Shown here piece after piece: positions 1 through 9,419 of a stretch of DNA of 64,000 bases. This DNA is from Procambarus clarkii (lineage: Eukaryota; Arthropoda; Malacostraca; Decapoda; Cambaridae), in assembly GCF_040958095.1 (NCBI RefSeq), contig NC_091173.1:12323500-12387499 (forward strand), given 5' to 3'. Every line of letters starts with the position of its first letter. The stretch's first letter is position 1. Under the pieces are notes generated by a model. It had not been told where the DNA came from. It saw nothing but the letters and a program-made list of their open reading frames with translations, and did not search any database. The translations under genes and the position numbers were made by a program.

Positions 1-6
1 GGCAGT

Positions 7-46
<40 letters not shown>

Positions 47-96
47 GGCCCCTGCGCAAGGATGACACGCAAAATCGTGAAGCGTTCCACATTTTT
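1..96 (+). ncRNA. U6: U6 spliceosomal snRNA, 5' end cut by window start
   Basis: Matches the conserved U6 snRNA, the catalytic RNA of the spliceosome that pairs with U2, U4 and the 5' splice site. Visible are the ACAGAGA box at 30-36, the AGC triad at 42-44, the internal stem-loop segment with GGATGACACGC at 61-70, and the 3' end running into five T residues at 92-96. Only the first dozen or so bases of the 5' stem-loop are missing. The remaining GGCAGTAC is the 3' arm of that stem; other arthropods have GGCAGAAC, so a matching change in the cut-off arm is expected. Body positions agree with functional U6 as recalled. The Pol III promoter (PSE/TATA) lies outside the window, so a pseudogene cannot be fully excluded, but the clean T5 end and lack of a poly(A) tail argue for a real gene. 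Confidence 0.93.
92..96 (+). terminator. Pol III oligo-T terminator of U6
   Basis: Run of five T directly at the U6 3' end, the usual RNA polymerase III stop signal. Confidence 0.75.
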
Positions 97-660
97 GGCC
101 GCAGACGCGCCATCATCAATATTCTCTCGACTAATGCCACGCTGGATCAAACAATTAGGCTCAATTTTAATATTTTATAGTAAGTGTGGCGCGCGGCGAG
201 GGTCTCAACGTCTGCCCGGGGTGGCGGGTTCGAGCCTTCCGTCCGCCTCTAAACGCGGTAACATTGTTTCAGTAATAATTATATTTTTTTTCTTAGTAAA
301 TATCATTATGCGATCATTTAATTAACTTTGATCACGAAGAAAAAAGTAATAATGTGGTAAATATGTTTGTAAACAGTTTGATATAATTGTACACCGCCAA
401 CAGGTAATTAAGCCGCTGTTACCAAAGAAAACTGTTGGTTAGAAAGGTGGACTTGTGCAGGTTGGTAGCGAGGCTCACTCTGCACGCTATGCTCCTACAA
501 CCTCATCACCAGGATCAACTTGTTCATGCACAAAATGCACACTGAATTATAAAGCTTGGCTTAAGCATAAAAATCTTAACCAAAGCAGCTGTGGGCGACG
601 TCAAGCCACTTATCTCATTATTAATTCAAATTGCTAATTATTTGCAGATAGGAGAAAAAG
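97..660. other. Flank of U6; possible tRNA-like SINE scrap
   Basis: No gene recognised. At 226-236 the string GGGTTCGAGCC fits a Pol III B box and lies in a short GC-rich patch (185-245), so an old tRNA-derived SINE is possible, but no clear A box or tail is seen. Confidence 0.25.
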
Positions 661-683
661 TTGCCGTATAAAGGCACTATTCT

Positions 684-846
684 TCAATACTGGTTCTTGA
701 GGAGTGCGACCTTGTAGAGGATTTGCAAGAGTAAGACGTACTTGTCTGCATCCTCAGTGATCTTGTTTACGAAACTCAAGGCTTCAGCTTTCAGGAACAA
801 GAGGTGTGTGATGGCAGGGTTGTACTGTGGCAGGTGCCGTTTGAGG
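684..846 (-). CDS. Candidate 3'-terminal exon of an unidentified host gene
   Basis: On the minus strand an open frame ends at a TGA at 686-684 and reads as a hydrophobic, coding-like helix-rich peptide (contains HLPQYNPAITHLLFLKAEAL and ends KVALLKNQY). Codons strongly favour C or G in third position, unlike the AT-rich surroundings. An AG acceptor occurs at 848-847 just upstream, although its polypyrimidine tract is poor. No start codon or family is recognised. It could equally be a fragment of a processed copy. The stop is followed by AT-rich sequence without an obvious AATAAA close by. U6 lies 590 bp away on the opposite strand. Confidence 0.3.
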
Positions 847-1028
847 CTAATTTGCATGATATATTCCGGTATTCGAACCACTTTGTCTTGTTATTTGACT
901 AATTTTCTGGTTTTAGAACCACTTACGTTATTTAACTAATGTTCCACAAATGTTAAAACTCAGTTACAATGCTATCCAGCATATATTAATTTGCTCCTGT
1001 CCTTCACGGACCGGGCTTGAAATATGTT

Positions 1029-1030
<2 letters not shown>

Positions 1031-1071
<41 letters not shown>
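1031..1071. repeat. (TAA)n microsatellite
   Basis: About 13 uninterrupted trinucleotide units. Confidence 0.95.
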
Positions 1072-1073
<2 letters not shown>

Positions 1074-1182
1074 TGAACTGGAGCTCAGAAGTGAATCGAA
1101 CCCGTGACCAAGAAAATCCCGGCCGCTGAAGCAATTAAATCACTTATTTTTTCATTTATATATCACGTTAGAGTGATTTATG

Positions 1183-1185
<3 letters not shown>

Positions 1186-1270
<85 letters not shown>
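1186..1270. repeat. (TAA)n microsatellite with an inverted interruption
   Basis: Trinucleotide array interrupted near 1214 by a short TTATTAT stretch, which makes a local inverted repeat. Confidence 0.95.
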
Positions 1271-1271
<1 letters not shown>

Positions 1272-1355
1272 TTTATAACAAAATATTCATTGGTTGTAAT
1301 AGACTGTAAACATACATACATGGTACCGATTGTATATGGGTACTTGACTGTAAAC

Positions 1356-1356
<1 letters not shown>

Positions 1357-1416
<60 letters not shown>
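1357..1416. repeat. (AT)n microsatellite
   Basis: About 30 AT units running into three TTTA units at 1415-1430. Confidence 0.95.
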
Positions 1417-1420
<4 letters not shown>

Positions 1421-1440
1421 TTATTTATTTTGGTAGCAGT

Positions 1441-1485
1441 CTTTCTTTCTTGTAAAGAAAGGTGGCAATATCAAACATTGCCACC
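1441..1485 (+). repeat. Two adjacent small hairpins
   Basis: CTTTCTT (1441-1447) pairs with AAGAAAG (1455-1461), then GGTGGCAAT (1461-1469) pairs perfectly with ATTGCCACC (1477-1485). Nothing else in 1490-1790 is recognised. Confidence 0.4.
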
Positions 1486-1814
1486 TTGTGGACCACTATA
1501 GATGGAAGCCTTAAGGTAAAATCAGGTAAATACGTCTCACATGCTGCTGCCAGCGATGCCATCCTTCTCCCTAGAACACACCTAAACCGGGTGAAGGCCA
1601 CTGTTGCTGCTTAACGGTGACATTGATAACATTAAAATCCCAAATAATGCAATTGCTTAAACGAATCTTCGGTGTAAGTTACACTAGAACCGTTTCAATG
1701 ACTTTTTACATTCGTTGTATCAGTTGTAGTTAGGTGTCAAGGGGAAAGGTGGGCTTTAAACACGCATGATATGAGGAATGTCTAGTTAGAATGATTACGT
1801 TAGGGAGTTCCAAA

Positions 1815-2110
1815 ATAAATCCTTCTGGCATAGCCTATGGAAAGATGCAGGGTGCCCCAGACCAGACGACGCACGAGGATACACATACAATATCGTCAGG
1901 CTATTAAGAAGAGAAAGATAATATTGCGAGCTGAAAAGTTATTGAAAGCCCTTCCAGATAAGTTTTATGAATTTTGGGGTAAAATTAGAAAAAATACAAC
2001 CCGTGGCCATAAGGATCACGAGCACTACTGAAGATGTCTCTAGGCGCCGTAATGTATGGAATGCTTACACAGATAAATATCCAACACCATAAAACAGTGT
2101 CATGCACAGG
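1815..2110 (+). mobile_element. Degenerate LINE ORF2 fragment (linker between endonuclease and RT)
   Basis: Translation in two frames gives pieces typical of the region between endonuclease and reverse transcriptase of CR1/Jockey-type LINEs: FWHSLWKDAGCPRP at about 1832-1873, then LRAEKLLKALPDKFYEFWGK at about 1926-1985. A frameshift or stop near 1920 separates them. The rest is too decayed to follow. Confidence 0.45.
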
Positions 2111-2660
2111 TCAGGTGAGTTTGAAACTGATCTTACTACATTTGTCTATGAGCTCTGCTCTATATCGTGCTTTATAATCGGATAGAGCAGTGCAGATGCA
2201 CAGTGACTACAACACAGCAGCTTCAGGCTTATACAAGAATTCGACCAACTTATTTTGATGAAAGGTAATGATAGAAGAGAAGTGCACTAGCACCGCATTA
2301 GGCTTGGATACCCATGTGCATGGGAAATAGGCTTACAGGTATTTGAAACTTTCCATGGGAAGGCCAACTTTCGCTATTTTCTCAGGTCTTTAATAGTCTC
2401 CGTTGCTATTAATGGGAATAACCAAGTTTTCTTGGCTTTCATGTTAAGGATTTATTTTTATTTTTTAAGAGAAATTGTTATTTGATCATTAGTTTTTTGC
2501 TGCGAACATTTCCTTCCTTCTCCGTGCGCGATGACGTGAGCTTCAGGATGTATTGGCCTCAAGTTGCTGCGAGTTTCTACCACTAGAGACAAAGGTGGTG
2601 AGGGTGTGCATAAATCTATGGTGGAGAGTGGAAGGGTCCCGTGTTGATGGTATGGAGGAG
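2111..2660. other. No recognisable feature
   Basis: AT-rich unique-looking sequence; no coding signal or repeat is evident. Confidence 0.4.
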
Positions 2661-2661
2661 C

Positions 2662-2772
2662 GAGTGAGAGCTCTCTCTGAGTTTAGGGAATGGGACGTTC
2701 CTCCTTAATTATAGGGAGGGGAGGGGGGGGGGGCGCGGAGTGAGAGTTATCTGTATGTTGAGAGTCCGGGTA
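2662..2772. repeat. Short tandem repeat, left part (LINE target)
   Basis: Units of about 75 bp begin GAGTGAGAG and contain TCCTCCTTAA. Unit 1 starts at 2662, and unit 2 starts at 2738 and is interrupted by the LINE. It resumes at 8778. Confidence 0.6.
2760..2772. repeat. Target-site duplication of the LINE, 3' side
   Basis: GAGAGTCCGGGTA, identical to 8765-8777 on the other side of the element. Confidence 0.85.
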
Positions 2773-2776
2773 TTTT

Positions 2777-2794
2777 TTTATTAACATCTTTATT
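2777..2794 (-). terminator. Two AATAAA poly(A) signals and the LINE A-tail
   Basis: On the minus strand AATAAA occurs at 2794-2789 and 2782-2777, followed at once by seven A residues (T at 2773-2779 on plus), which abut the target-site duplication. Confidence 0.7.
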
Positions 2795-3070
2795 GACAAA
2801 ATTAATTACAATTTTGCCTAATCTGAGGATTTTGATAGTCTTATTAAATTGAGGTTAATGCTAGTATTCACTGTCACGCAGGACAGAGGGTCATACATAA
2901 GACAATAGGCCTAAACTGTAGGCTGAAGCACATATATATCACGGTTACAATCAATGTTTTAATGTGTGGATATGTGGAAACAACTTTCTATTGTGCACTG
3001 CCACACAAGTGCAGGGATGGGTTTATAAGTGATACAGCTTAGAATATAAGTAGAAATTGTTCTTCATTCT

Positions 3071-6000
3071 TTAAAATGGACAAGCAAATTTTGGGTAAAT
3101 TGTTAGGATGTCGTCCAGAACACCTGAGTCAATAAAATAGTTACACAGTTGGTGGTACAATAGGCCAGGAGGTCTAAAGTCCTTTACGGTTTCACATTCA
3201 TCAATATAGTGTTCTAGTGAATGCATTAAAGGTTTATCACAGAGTTTACAATCTGAATATTCTGGTAGTGGCTCAGCCTCACTAACCTGCCAGATGTGTC
3301 TATAGCCAAGGCGAATTCGCGCGATTACTACATCACATTGCCTGGTCCGGTTACTGTGCTGACCATACAAATACCTATTATTACAGAACTTGTCATAACT
3401 TTTAATACTGCAGCTTTCAGGTCTCTGTGCATTTCTTAGTTCTTCTAAATCTGAATTAATTTCTTTAATTTGTATGTTTCTAATAACTGCATTAGATAGT
3501 CCAAAATCATAATCAATGTTTTCTTTCCTGCAAGCCTCATTGGCCAATTGATCTACAAAGTCATGTTTTTCAACTCCAACATGGGATGGGATCCACACAA
3601 ATTTTATACAAGAATTATTATCATTGGCAAAAATTACATTCCATTTAATATTACAAGCTACTTCCGACATACATTGTGATGGGTTATTTAAGGACTGCAG
3701 AGCACTTTTAGAGTCACAGAAAATAACTCCACCACCATTGAGCTTAAGGTATTCAGTGGCTAGATAAATACCCAATAGCTCGGTCTGTGTCGTGCTTGCC
3801 CAGTTGTTCAATCTCTGTGTACTAGTCATGATCATTTCATTCCCTTTATACACTGCACATGCACAACCTGTTCTACCAGTGCCTAACTGCACAGAGCCAT
3901 CAGTAAAGGCATAGGATTCAGTCGGTTTGAGAATTTGAAGATGACTGTCAATAGCTTCTAATGTTATACATCTCAAAATGTCAGTGTTATACATTTGTTT
4001 TACACTGATGGGAGTATAATGCAGAGAGACCTCCACATCTTTCCAAGGGGGAATATAGTGAACAGTTTTATCAGGGTTAAGAGATACATTCAGTTTCTGA
4101 AGATTATAGACACAACAACTGAGCCACACACTGTAGGGAGCTTTTTGCGGCGGATTGAGGGAACAGTCAGAATTGTTTAGAATGGATCTCAATTTAATTT
4201 GAATAGAGCTGGGGGGACCATTATTTTTCAAAGTTTTGGCGCAAAACATAGTACTAAGTAGAACTATTCTTTCGTAAATGGAAGGTAAGTTTAGTTCCTT
4301 TCTCATGTTAACAATTCTGACAGTTCTAGGACAACCCAGGATGATGCGCATGGCATCATTCTGTACTACATCTAGGCCTTGTAATTGTTTAGGAGAAAAA
4401 TTAAGAAGATGCAAGGCATAATAATCAACAACAGATCGTATAAAGGCAATATAAAAACTACGAGCATATTTTATGTTAATGCCAAATCCTTTGCCAACAA
4501 GAGTTCTGAGAGGTTTAAGACGCTCAACAAGTTTTTTACGCAGGTTGCTGATGAGATTTGTATCATTAACCTCGACTCCAAGATATTTATAAGACTCACA
4601 AGTCTCCACGGGCACTCCATTAATAGTATAGTTAGCATGAAGAGAATGGGGAATAAGAACCCTTGTTTTATCAACAGAGATTATGAGGCCACATTCTACT
4701 ACTTTCTTGGAGAATGCATCAAGTAACATTTGTAGCCTTGGTTTACTGTGTGCCATAATACAAATATCATCAGCATAACATATAACTGTTTCCGTAGGTT
4801 GTACAGGTATGTCATGGATAAGTTTGTGCATAAGTATATTGAAGAGCATAGGGCTTAGGACACCGCCTTGAGGTGTGCCTAGTTCGAATGCATCTGTTCT
4901 TGTACTTTTAACTCCTTTAAATAGGACACTAGCACGCCTGTTGGATAGGTAGCTCTTTATCCAACTCAGAAGATTACCTTTGATTCCAAATTCAGCAAGT
5001 TGCTCTAATATTATTTCGCCATTCGCTACATCGAAAGCTGACTTTAGGTCAATAAAGGCTGCCTGTGTCCCATCCTGGGAGTTTACAAAGTATTCAGCAA
5101 AGCATGTTTGTGTGCTACACTTGGGCATGAACCCATATAGGTTTGGGGCCAGTTTTTCTTTGACCTGAAACATGACACGATTGAGAACAATTCTCTCCAA
5201 GACTTTACACATGCAAGATGTAAGGGAAATGGGTCTGAATTTTTGAGAGTTAGGTTTAGGAATTGGTATTATGAGACTTTGTGTCCATTTCTTTGGCAAG
5301 ATACCTTGTGAGAGACTCATTTGATAGAGGTCAAGCAGAGGGTGGCTAGGGACATCATTCAGTAAGCTCAAGATGTTATAAGTTATACCATCCTCACCAG
5401 GGGCAGTTTGCCTAGGTTTTCCTAATGCTGATGTTAATTCAAAGGGGGTTATAGGAAACTGATCCGTTAAATCTGGTGAGGAGCGTGCTATTTCAATATT
5501 AAAGTTTCTGTTAATGTTGGTATGTCTTAAATGCTGCTGTATATCTGGGGGTAAGGAAGAAATTTGTGAGACACTAGACCATTGAGCTAGGAGCATGTCA
5601 GCATATTCTGCAGGAGTATGATGAAGCTGAACTGGGGCTGAAGGTTTGGTAATGTTTTTAATTTTGTTCCACATTTCTGATAATGTTGTAGTTCTATTGA
5701 TACCTTGTAGGAATTGTTCCCAATATGTGTTCTTAACTTGACCCTTAAGCTCGCGAAAATCTCTGTTGGCATTAAGGAATGCAAGTAAATTGTCAGCTGT
5801 TTTGTCTCGTTTATAAGAGTCAGCAAGCTGAAGCACTTTAGCTCGCTCTGCAATAATAATAGGATCCTCTGTCCATGAGGAAGAACGAGTGTTCTTTTTT
5901 TTCCTTGATTTAACCCAGGTATCATAATAACTGGTAATGATACTGACAAGATCATTGTAAAAGTGGTCCACTGATACAGGTGTATACTCAGTGTACCACT

Positions 6001-6727
6001 TATGTACATAAGCCTTAAAGTGCTGTTTAAGATTGTCTGGAATGTTAATTTTAACTCTAGGATGAGGATTGGACCTAATATCCGCCACATTGTATTCACA
6101 ATATATTGCAAAATGATCACTTACTAGTTCTGGGATGAGCTTAACGTTGACGTTGCTATCTACTAGGCTGTATCCAATCACATAATCCAGTCTACCCCCC
6201 AATAAATGGGTCTGTTTATCAGTATCATACACAGTAATATTATGATCATTAAGGTATTTCAAGAAGACCCTTCCATTATTGTTACACTGAACGTCACCAA
6301 GAGCAGTGTGACGAGCATTAAAGTCACCCATACATAACATAGCTGTGTTACCTGTAGGTTTCGGTAGCAGGTCTGCTTTAAGTACATTACATCGTCCATA
6401 TATGTTATACAGTAGGAAATGGCTATTTGCAGTTTGCAATTTGAATTTTTGATAATGTATACTATCACTCCTATGATTTTTAATTAGTTTACAGATTAAT
6501 CCACTCTTAATATACGTTAGTAAACCAGTTCCAATACTGTTGTTGTATGCTATATACCCAGGTATCCTAGGTGGGACCTTCTTGATAGTTGTGGTCGTAT
6601 ATGGTTCCTGTAAACAGATCACATCTACGTCTCTCATTTTAGCATACAAGATTACGTCATTTATCCGAAGATAAACACTTCGAATATTCCAAGAAAGAAA
6701 CTTAATTGTTTTTGTTTGATGAGCCAT
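3071..6727 (-). CDS. LINE ORF2: endonuclease, reverse transcriptase and RNase H polyprotein
   Basis: 1218 residues, intact. The APE-type endonuclease spans about 1-215 with N14 (SWNIRS), E41 (LQEPYT), D135/N137 (MGDFNAR), D181 (GRLDYV) and D204/H205 (VSDHF); it nicks target DNA. The reverse transcriptase spans about 475-740 with RPISLTS at 498-504, FIDLKSAFD at 558-566, GTPQGG at 617-622 and the catalytic YADD at 651-654; it copies the element RNA at the nick. RNase H spans about 938-1065 with D943 (FTDGS), E983 (TELLG), D1005 (FCDSKSA), SHVG at 1048-1051 and D1059 (VDQLANEA). A C-terminal C-x2-C-x9-H-x4-C motif lies at 1160-1178. Its ATG has an ideal context (A at -3, G at +4) and begins 2 nt after the ORF1 stop (TAACCATGG), which suggests translation by reinitiation. 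Every catalytic residue expected for the family is present. Confidence 0.93.
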   Translation of the reverse strand: MAHQTKTIKFLSWNIRSVYLRINDVILYAKMRDVDVICLQEPYTTTTIKKVPPRIPGYIAYNNSIGTGLLTYIKSGLICKLIKNHRSDSIHYQKFKLQTANSHFLLYNIYGRCNVLKADLLPKPTGNTAMLCMGDFNARHTALGDVQCNNNGRVFLKYLNDHNITVYDTDKQTHLLGGRLDYVIGYSLVDSNVNVKLIPELVSDHFAIYCEYNVADIRSNPHPRVKINIPDNLKQHFKAYVHKWYTEYTPVSVDHFYNDLVSIITSYYDTWVKSRKKKNTRSSSWTEDPIIIAERAKVLQLADSYKRDKTADNLLAFLNANRDFRELKGQVKNTYWEQFLQGINRTTTLSEMWNKIKNITKPSAPVQLHHTPAEYADMLLAQWSSVSQISSLPPDIQQHLRHTNINRNFNIEIARSSPDLTDQFPITPFELTSALGKPRQTAPGEDGITYNILSLLNDVPSHPLLDLYQMSLSQGILPKKWTQSLIIPIPKPNSQKFRPISLTSCMCKVLERIVLNRVMFQVKEKLAPNLYGFMPKCSTQTCFAEYFVNSQDGTQAAFIDLKSAFDVANGEIILEQLAEFGIKGNLLSWIKSYLSNRRASVLFKGVKSTRTDAFELGTPQGGVLSPMLFNILMHKLIHDIPVQPTETVICYADDICIMAHSKPRLQMLLDAFSKKVVECGLIISVDKTRVLIPHSLHANYTINGVPVETCESYKYLGVEVNDTNLISNLRKKLVERLKPLRTLVGKGFGINIKYARSFYIAFIRSVVDYYALHLLNFSPKQLQGLDVVQNDAMRIILGCPRTVRIVNMRKELNLPSIYERIVLLSTMFCAKTLKNNGPPSSIQIKLRSILNNSDCSLNPPQKAPYSVWLSCCVYNLQKLNVSLNPDKTVHYIPPWKDVEVSLHYTPISVKQMYNTDILRCITLEAIDSHLQILKPTESYAFTDGSVQLGTGRTGCACAVYKGNEMIMTSTQRLNNWASTTQTELLGIYLATEYLKLNGGGVIFCDSKSALQSLNNPSQCMSEVACNIKWNVIFANDNNSCIKFVWIPSHVGVEKHDFVDQLANEACRKENIDYDFGLSNAVIRNIQIKEINSDLEELRNAQRPESCSIKSYDKFCNNRYLYGQHSNRTRQCDVVIARIRLGYRHIWQVSEAEPLPEYSDCKLCDKPLMHSLEHYIDECETVKDFRPPGLLYHQLCNYFIDSGVLDDILTIYPKFACPF

Positions 6728-6729
6728 GG

Positions 6730-8325
6730 TTAAGTGTCAAGGGAATTAAGGTAACATTTAAGTTCGTAAAACATTTGGAGAACATAAGTAATTTTGTTCC
6801 GTGTGTCCTGAGTACTTTTGTTTAGGAGGCGTTTAACCTGAGTAGGAGTTGGTGTTCTAAAGTCTTTATGTTTAAGCAAGTCAAGGGTGTCTTGACGATC
6901 TAGTTGGGGTGCCAGTGAGGGATCAATGACTACTCTAACACCATTCCTCACGGGGATTTGACACTCACGTTCCGTAGAGACAGGTGAAGTAGCCTCAGCA
7001 GCTGCAACATTACCACTCGCATCACTACTGGTGCTGGGAGAATTTACTTGATCACTATCGCTAGCATGATTCACTTCACTATCACCGGGCAGATTCATCA
7101 CTAATGTTTGTATTTTAGCTTCCAAATCCATAATTTTATTTTTTAACCAGTTAATTTCTTCTGTATCTTTGCTTGTTTGCCTTAGCCCATCGAGGGTTGG
7201 AAACTGCTTACTAGAGGTGACATTAGGAGCTTCCAGCTGGGTGCCTCCTGCAGCTGGACCAGACGCCTCCGGCGTCCTGCTCATGGTAGAGAGGGCGGGG
7301 CGTCGAGGGCAGCCAGGATGCCAAACATCTACACCTTGACGCTTACACCTGGGACACTTCCGGACCAGAGGAGAGGCTTCCTCCCCATCCTCAAGGGTAG
7401 GGGGGTCCCTGTGAGGACACTCCCTTGTTTGGTGCTGTTCAGCACAGAGCCCACACACAGGGTCATGTTGACAGTACCTAGAGATATGATGAGTACCATG
7501 GCACTTATAACAAACAACAGGGGGGGATACCCAAGATTTTATAGGACTTGATGGGATGAAATGTCCAAAAAAGGTGTAATGTTCAGGGGGAGGGTCACCG
7601 CCATTCCAAACAATGATGATCCTGTTGAGAGGATGACCATCCTTATATATCCGTCTTGCCTTGTAGACCCCGTCAAGGGTATAAGCTCTATCAAGAGGAT
7701 ACTCTTTGGGAAAACTGGTAACAATATATTCCTTAAATTTTTTAGGTCGATTGATGATGTCTTCTCTGGTGAAAACAATATTAGCAATCTCACCTTTAAC
7801 CAGTTGAGTGATGATATTTTCCTGCTTACGTGACACAAAGATGTAAGGGGATGTTGGTCTAGGTCGGACTATATCGAGGAGTGTTTTGGAGAACTTAGTA
7901 GAAAGTTGTTCGAACCATTTAAGTTTATCGTTGGTGGATGTTCCAGCTGGGAATGCCAGGCGCACATAGTCAGCGCGGGGAGCAATAGGAGGCTTGGGTG
8001 GGCGGGCCACTGGCTGGGTGGGCCCACCACCGCCCACCTCCACCGTCTTCACACGGGTTCCGGTGTTTCTGTCATCATTGCCAATGTCCTCATCGCCATC
8101 AGCAGAGTCTGCAAGTTTAGACTTTCTTCTCGCATTCCTTGATTGTTGCAAATGCCACTCATTTCCGTTATCCAGATCAGCATCGGGTTCCAGGTCATCG
8201 GGTGACTGCACCCCACTTCGAGCATCAACATATTCCTCGGCGGCGGGCTCAGGATCCATTGCTTGGAGATCACTTGGATTAGCAAGCACAACAGAAGATA
8301 GGGTGGTACTGAGCCCGGTTGCCAT
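6730..8325 (-). CDS. LINE ORF1: Gag-like nucleic-acid-binding protein
   Basis: 531 residues from the ATG at 8325-8323 (G at -3, G at +4); the open frame reaches a little further upstream without an ATG. The N-terminal 110 residues are acidic and low-complexity. A central globular region follows (about 115-265). Three zinc-binding motifs follow: C-x2-C-x4-H-x4-C at about 272-285 (CYKCHGTHHISRYC), C-x2-C-x3-H-x4-C at 291-303, and a wider C-x2-C-x8-H-x2-C at about 324-339. A predicted coiled coil (INWLKNKIMDLEAKIQTLVM) lies near 395-420. Such ORF1 proteins package the element RNA into the ribonucleoprotein and bring ORF2 to it. Stop TAA at 6732-6730 is 2 nt from the ORF2 ATG. Confidence 0.88.
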   Translation of the reverse strand: MATGLSTTLSSVVLANPSDLQAMDPEPAAEEYVDARSGVQSPDDLEPDADLDNGNEWHLQQSRNARRKSKLADSADGDEDIGNDDRNTGTRVKTVEVGGGGPTQPVARPPKPPIAPRADYVRLAFPAGTSTNDKLKWFEQLSTKFSKTLLDIVRPRPTSPYIFVSRKQENIITQLVKGEIANIVFTREDIINRPKKFKEYIVTSFPKEYPLDRAYTLDGVYKARRIYKDGHPLNRIIIVWNGGDPPPEHYTFFGHFIPSSPIKSWVSPPVVCYKCHGTHHISRYCQHDPVCGLCAEQHQTRECPHRDPPTLEDGEEASPLVRKCPRCKRQGVDVWHPGCPRRPALSTMSRTPEASGPAAGGTQLEAPNVTSSKQFPTLDGLRQTSKDTEEINWLKNKIMDLEAKIQTLVMNLPGDSEVNHASDSDQVNSPSTSSDASGNVAAAEATSPVSTERECQIPVRNGVRVVIDPSLAPQLDRQDTLDLLKHKDFRTPTPTQVKRLLNKSTQDTRNKITYVLQMFYELKCYLNSLDT

Positions 8326-8764
8326 AACAACGGGCCAGGAGGCGCAGCACAGGGTAGCTGCCCGGGGCTCCACCACTCGCCCAGGCTAGGACACTGTCAC
8401 CCACCTCATGTAAACACACCACCAGTCGCGCACACAAACCACGACCCTGGGAAGGAGGGCCCAAGGACTATTTTACACACGAGGGGAGCGTGGGGCCAGG
8501 TACACCACAAGGCGGCCCAGTGCCGTCCCACTGTACCTCTGGGTAGACTCCAGATACCGCCTCACAAATAATGTCTGCATGAAGTTCTATACAATCCAGC
8601 TATCCACAACCTACAACAGTTGGTAGTCAAGGTGTCGCACACTTAGTACCGCTGCACCTGAACGATTGGGCACGCTAAAGGCTCAATGTTAGGACTAGGC
8701 CTGTGTTAAACCGGACGAGGGGCACATCCTGACCAGCCAGTCCCGAGGCTACGGGAGAACTCGA
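8326..8764 (-). promoter_or_regulatory. LINE 5' UTR with presumed internal promoter
   Basis: The 439 bp between the 5' boundary, set by the target-site duplication, and the ORF1 ATG are GC-rich with no long open frame. Full-length LINEs of this group carry an internal Pol II promoter here; I see no TATA box, so this role is inferred from position. Confidence 0.45.
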
Positions 8765-8777
8765 GAGAGTCCGGGTA
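8765..8777. repeat. Target-site duplication of the LINE, 5' side
   Basis: GAGAGTCCGGGTA, identical to 2760-2772. Confidence 0.85.
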
Positions 8778-8880
8778 GTTCCTCCTTAACCATGGGAAGG
8801 ATGGGGATGGGGCAGAGTGAGAGTTATCTCTGCGTTGAGGGCGTGTGGGAAGTTTCTCCTTAAGCATGGAAAAGTTGAAG
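8778..8880. repeat. Short tandem repeat, right part (LINE target)
   Basis: Unit 2 resumes here (TCCTCCTTAA at 8780), and unit 3 begins GAGTGAGAG at 8815. Removing the LINE joins 2772 to 8778 as one normal repeat unit. Confidence 0.6.
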
Positions 8881-9054
8881 ATTTTAGATTTTCGTGCACA
8901 ACTGATTTGTTGGAGAGTAAGTTACGAGCGGTGAGATGAGAAGTGGTGTTGTAGTATGGTGTGCTTTTATTTATGGTTAATTACCATAATGAATGGTAAT
9001 TGCGTAAATGTAACAATTTCCCCACTATTGGGGACAAAATCTCCTAGCCTTATA

Positions 9055-9190
9055 GAGATCCCACTTTCCCAGAATGAACAGAGGCATCAAGTGAAAGGAA
9101 ACATTCCCAATCATCTTTGTCCCACGCGGAGATCGAACCTGGAATCCTCAATTGTGAGTCGAGGACGTAGACCCGTGTACCACAGGATCC
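9055..9190 (-). mobile_element. Degenerate tRNA-headed SINE (shared-body superfamily)
   Basis: On the minus strand a B-box-like GGTTCGATCTCC is followed by the shared body (TTTCAC..GATG CCTCTGTTCA). The 3' tail is lost. A polyG and a polyC/A run follow at 9331-9410. Confidence 0.5.
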
Positions 9191-9419
9191 ACCTTCACAT
9201 ATGTGTTGTAAATTCCGAGGAACTCCTCCGTGACAGGGAGAGATTGGAGAATGTACCAGCCATTTGTTTTCTTGATTGGTATACAGCGTTGATCACGGCG
9301 CGGGGATGGCCGCCCTCGGCACCCTTTGTGGGGGGGGGGGGTTGCATTCACCCCAACACAATTCCAATGGAAATTCAAGTTTCTCCTCCCCCCCCCCCAA
9401 AAAAAAAAATAAAGATCAA

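Larger units (their letters stand above)
2773..8764 (-). mobile_element. Full-length APE-type LINE with RNase H (I-group), apparently intact
   Basis: Complete non-LTR retrotransposon of about 5.99 kb transcribed on the minus strand. Order: 5' UTR 8764-8326, ORF1 8325-6730, ORF2 6727-3071, 3' UTR 3070-2780, short A-tail. Both ORFs lack stops or frameshifts. It is bounded by a perfect 13-bp target-site duplication, the mark of target-primed reverse transcription. Endonuclease, RT and a C-terminal RNase H together place it in the I-like group of clades (I, Ingi, Loa, Nimb and relatives); I cannot fix the clade without a tree. Intact ORFs and an undecayed duplication indicate a recent and possibly active copy. 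Confidence 0.9.

Noticed and set aside
62..325. 87-codon frame starting inside U6
   Set aside because: Overlaps the snRNA and has no protein-like features.
3995..6468. Several 60-180 codon frames overlapping LINE ORF2
   Set aside because: Antisense or out-of-frame shadows of the long ORF2, whose domains are unambiguous.
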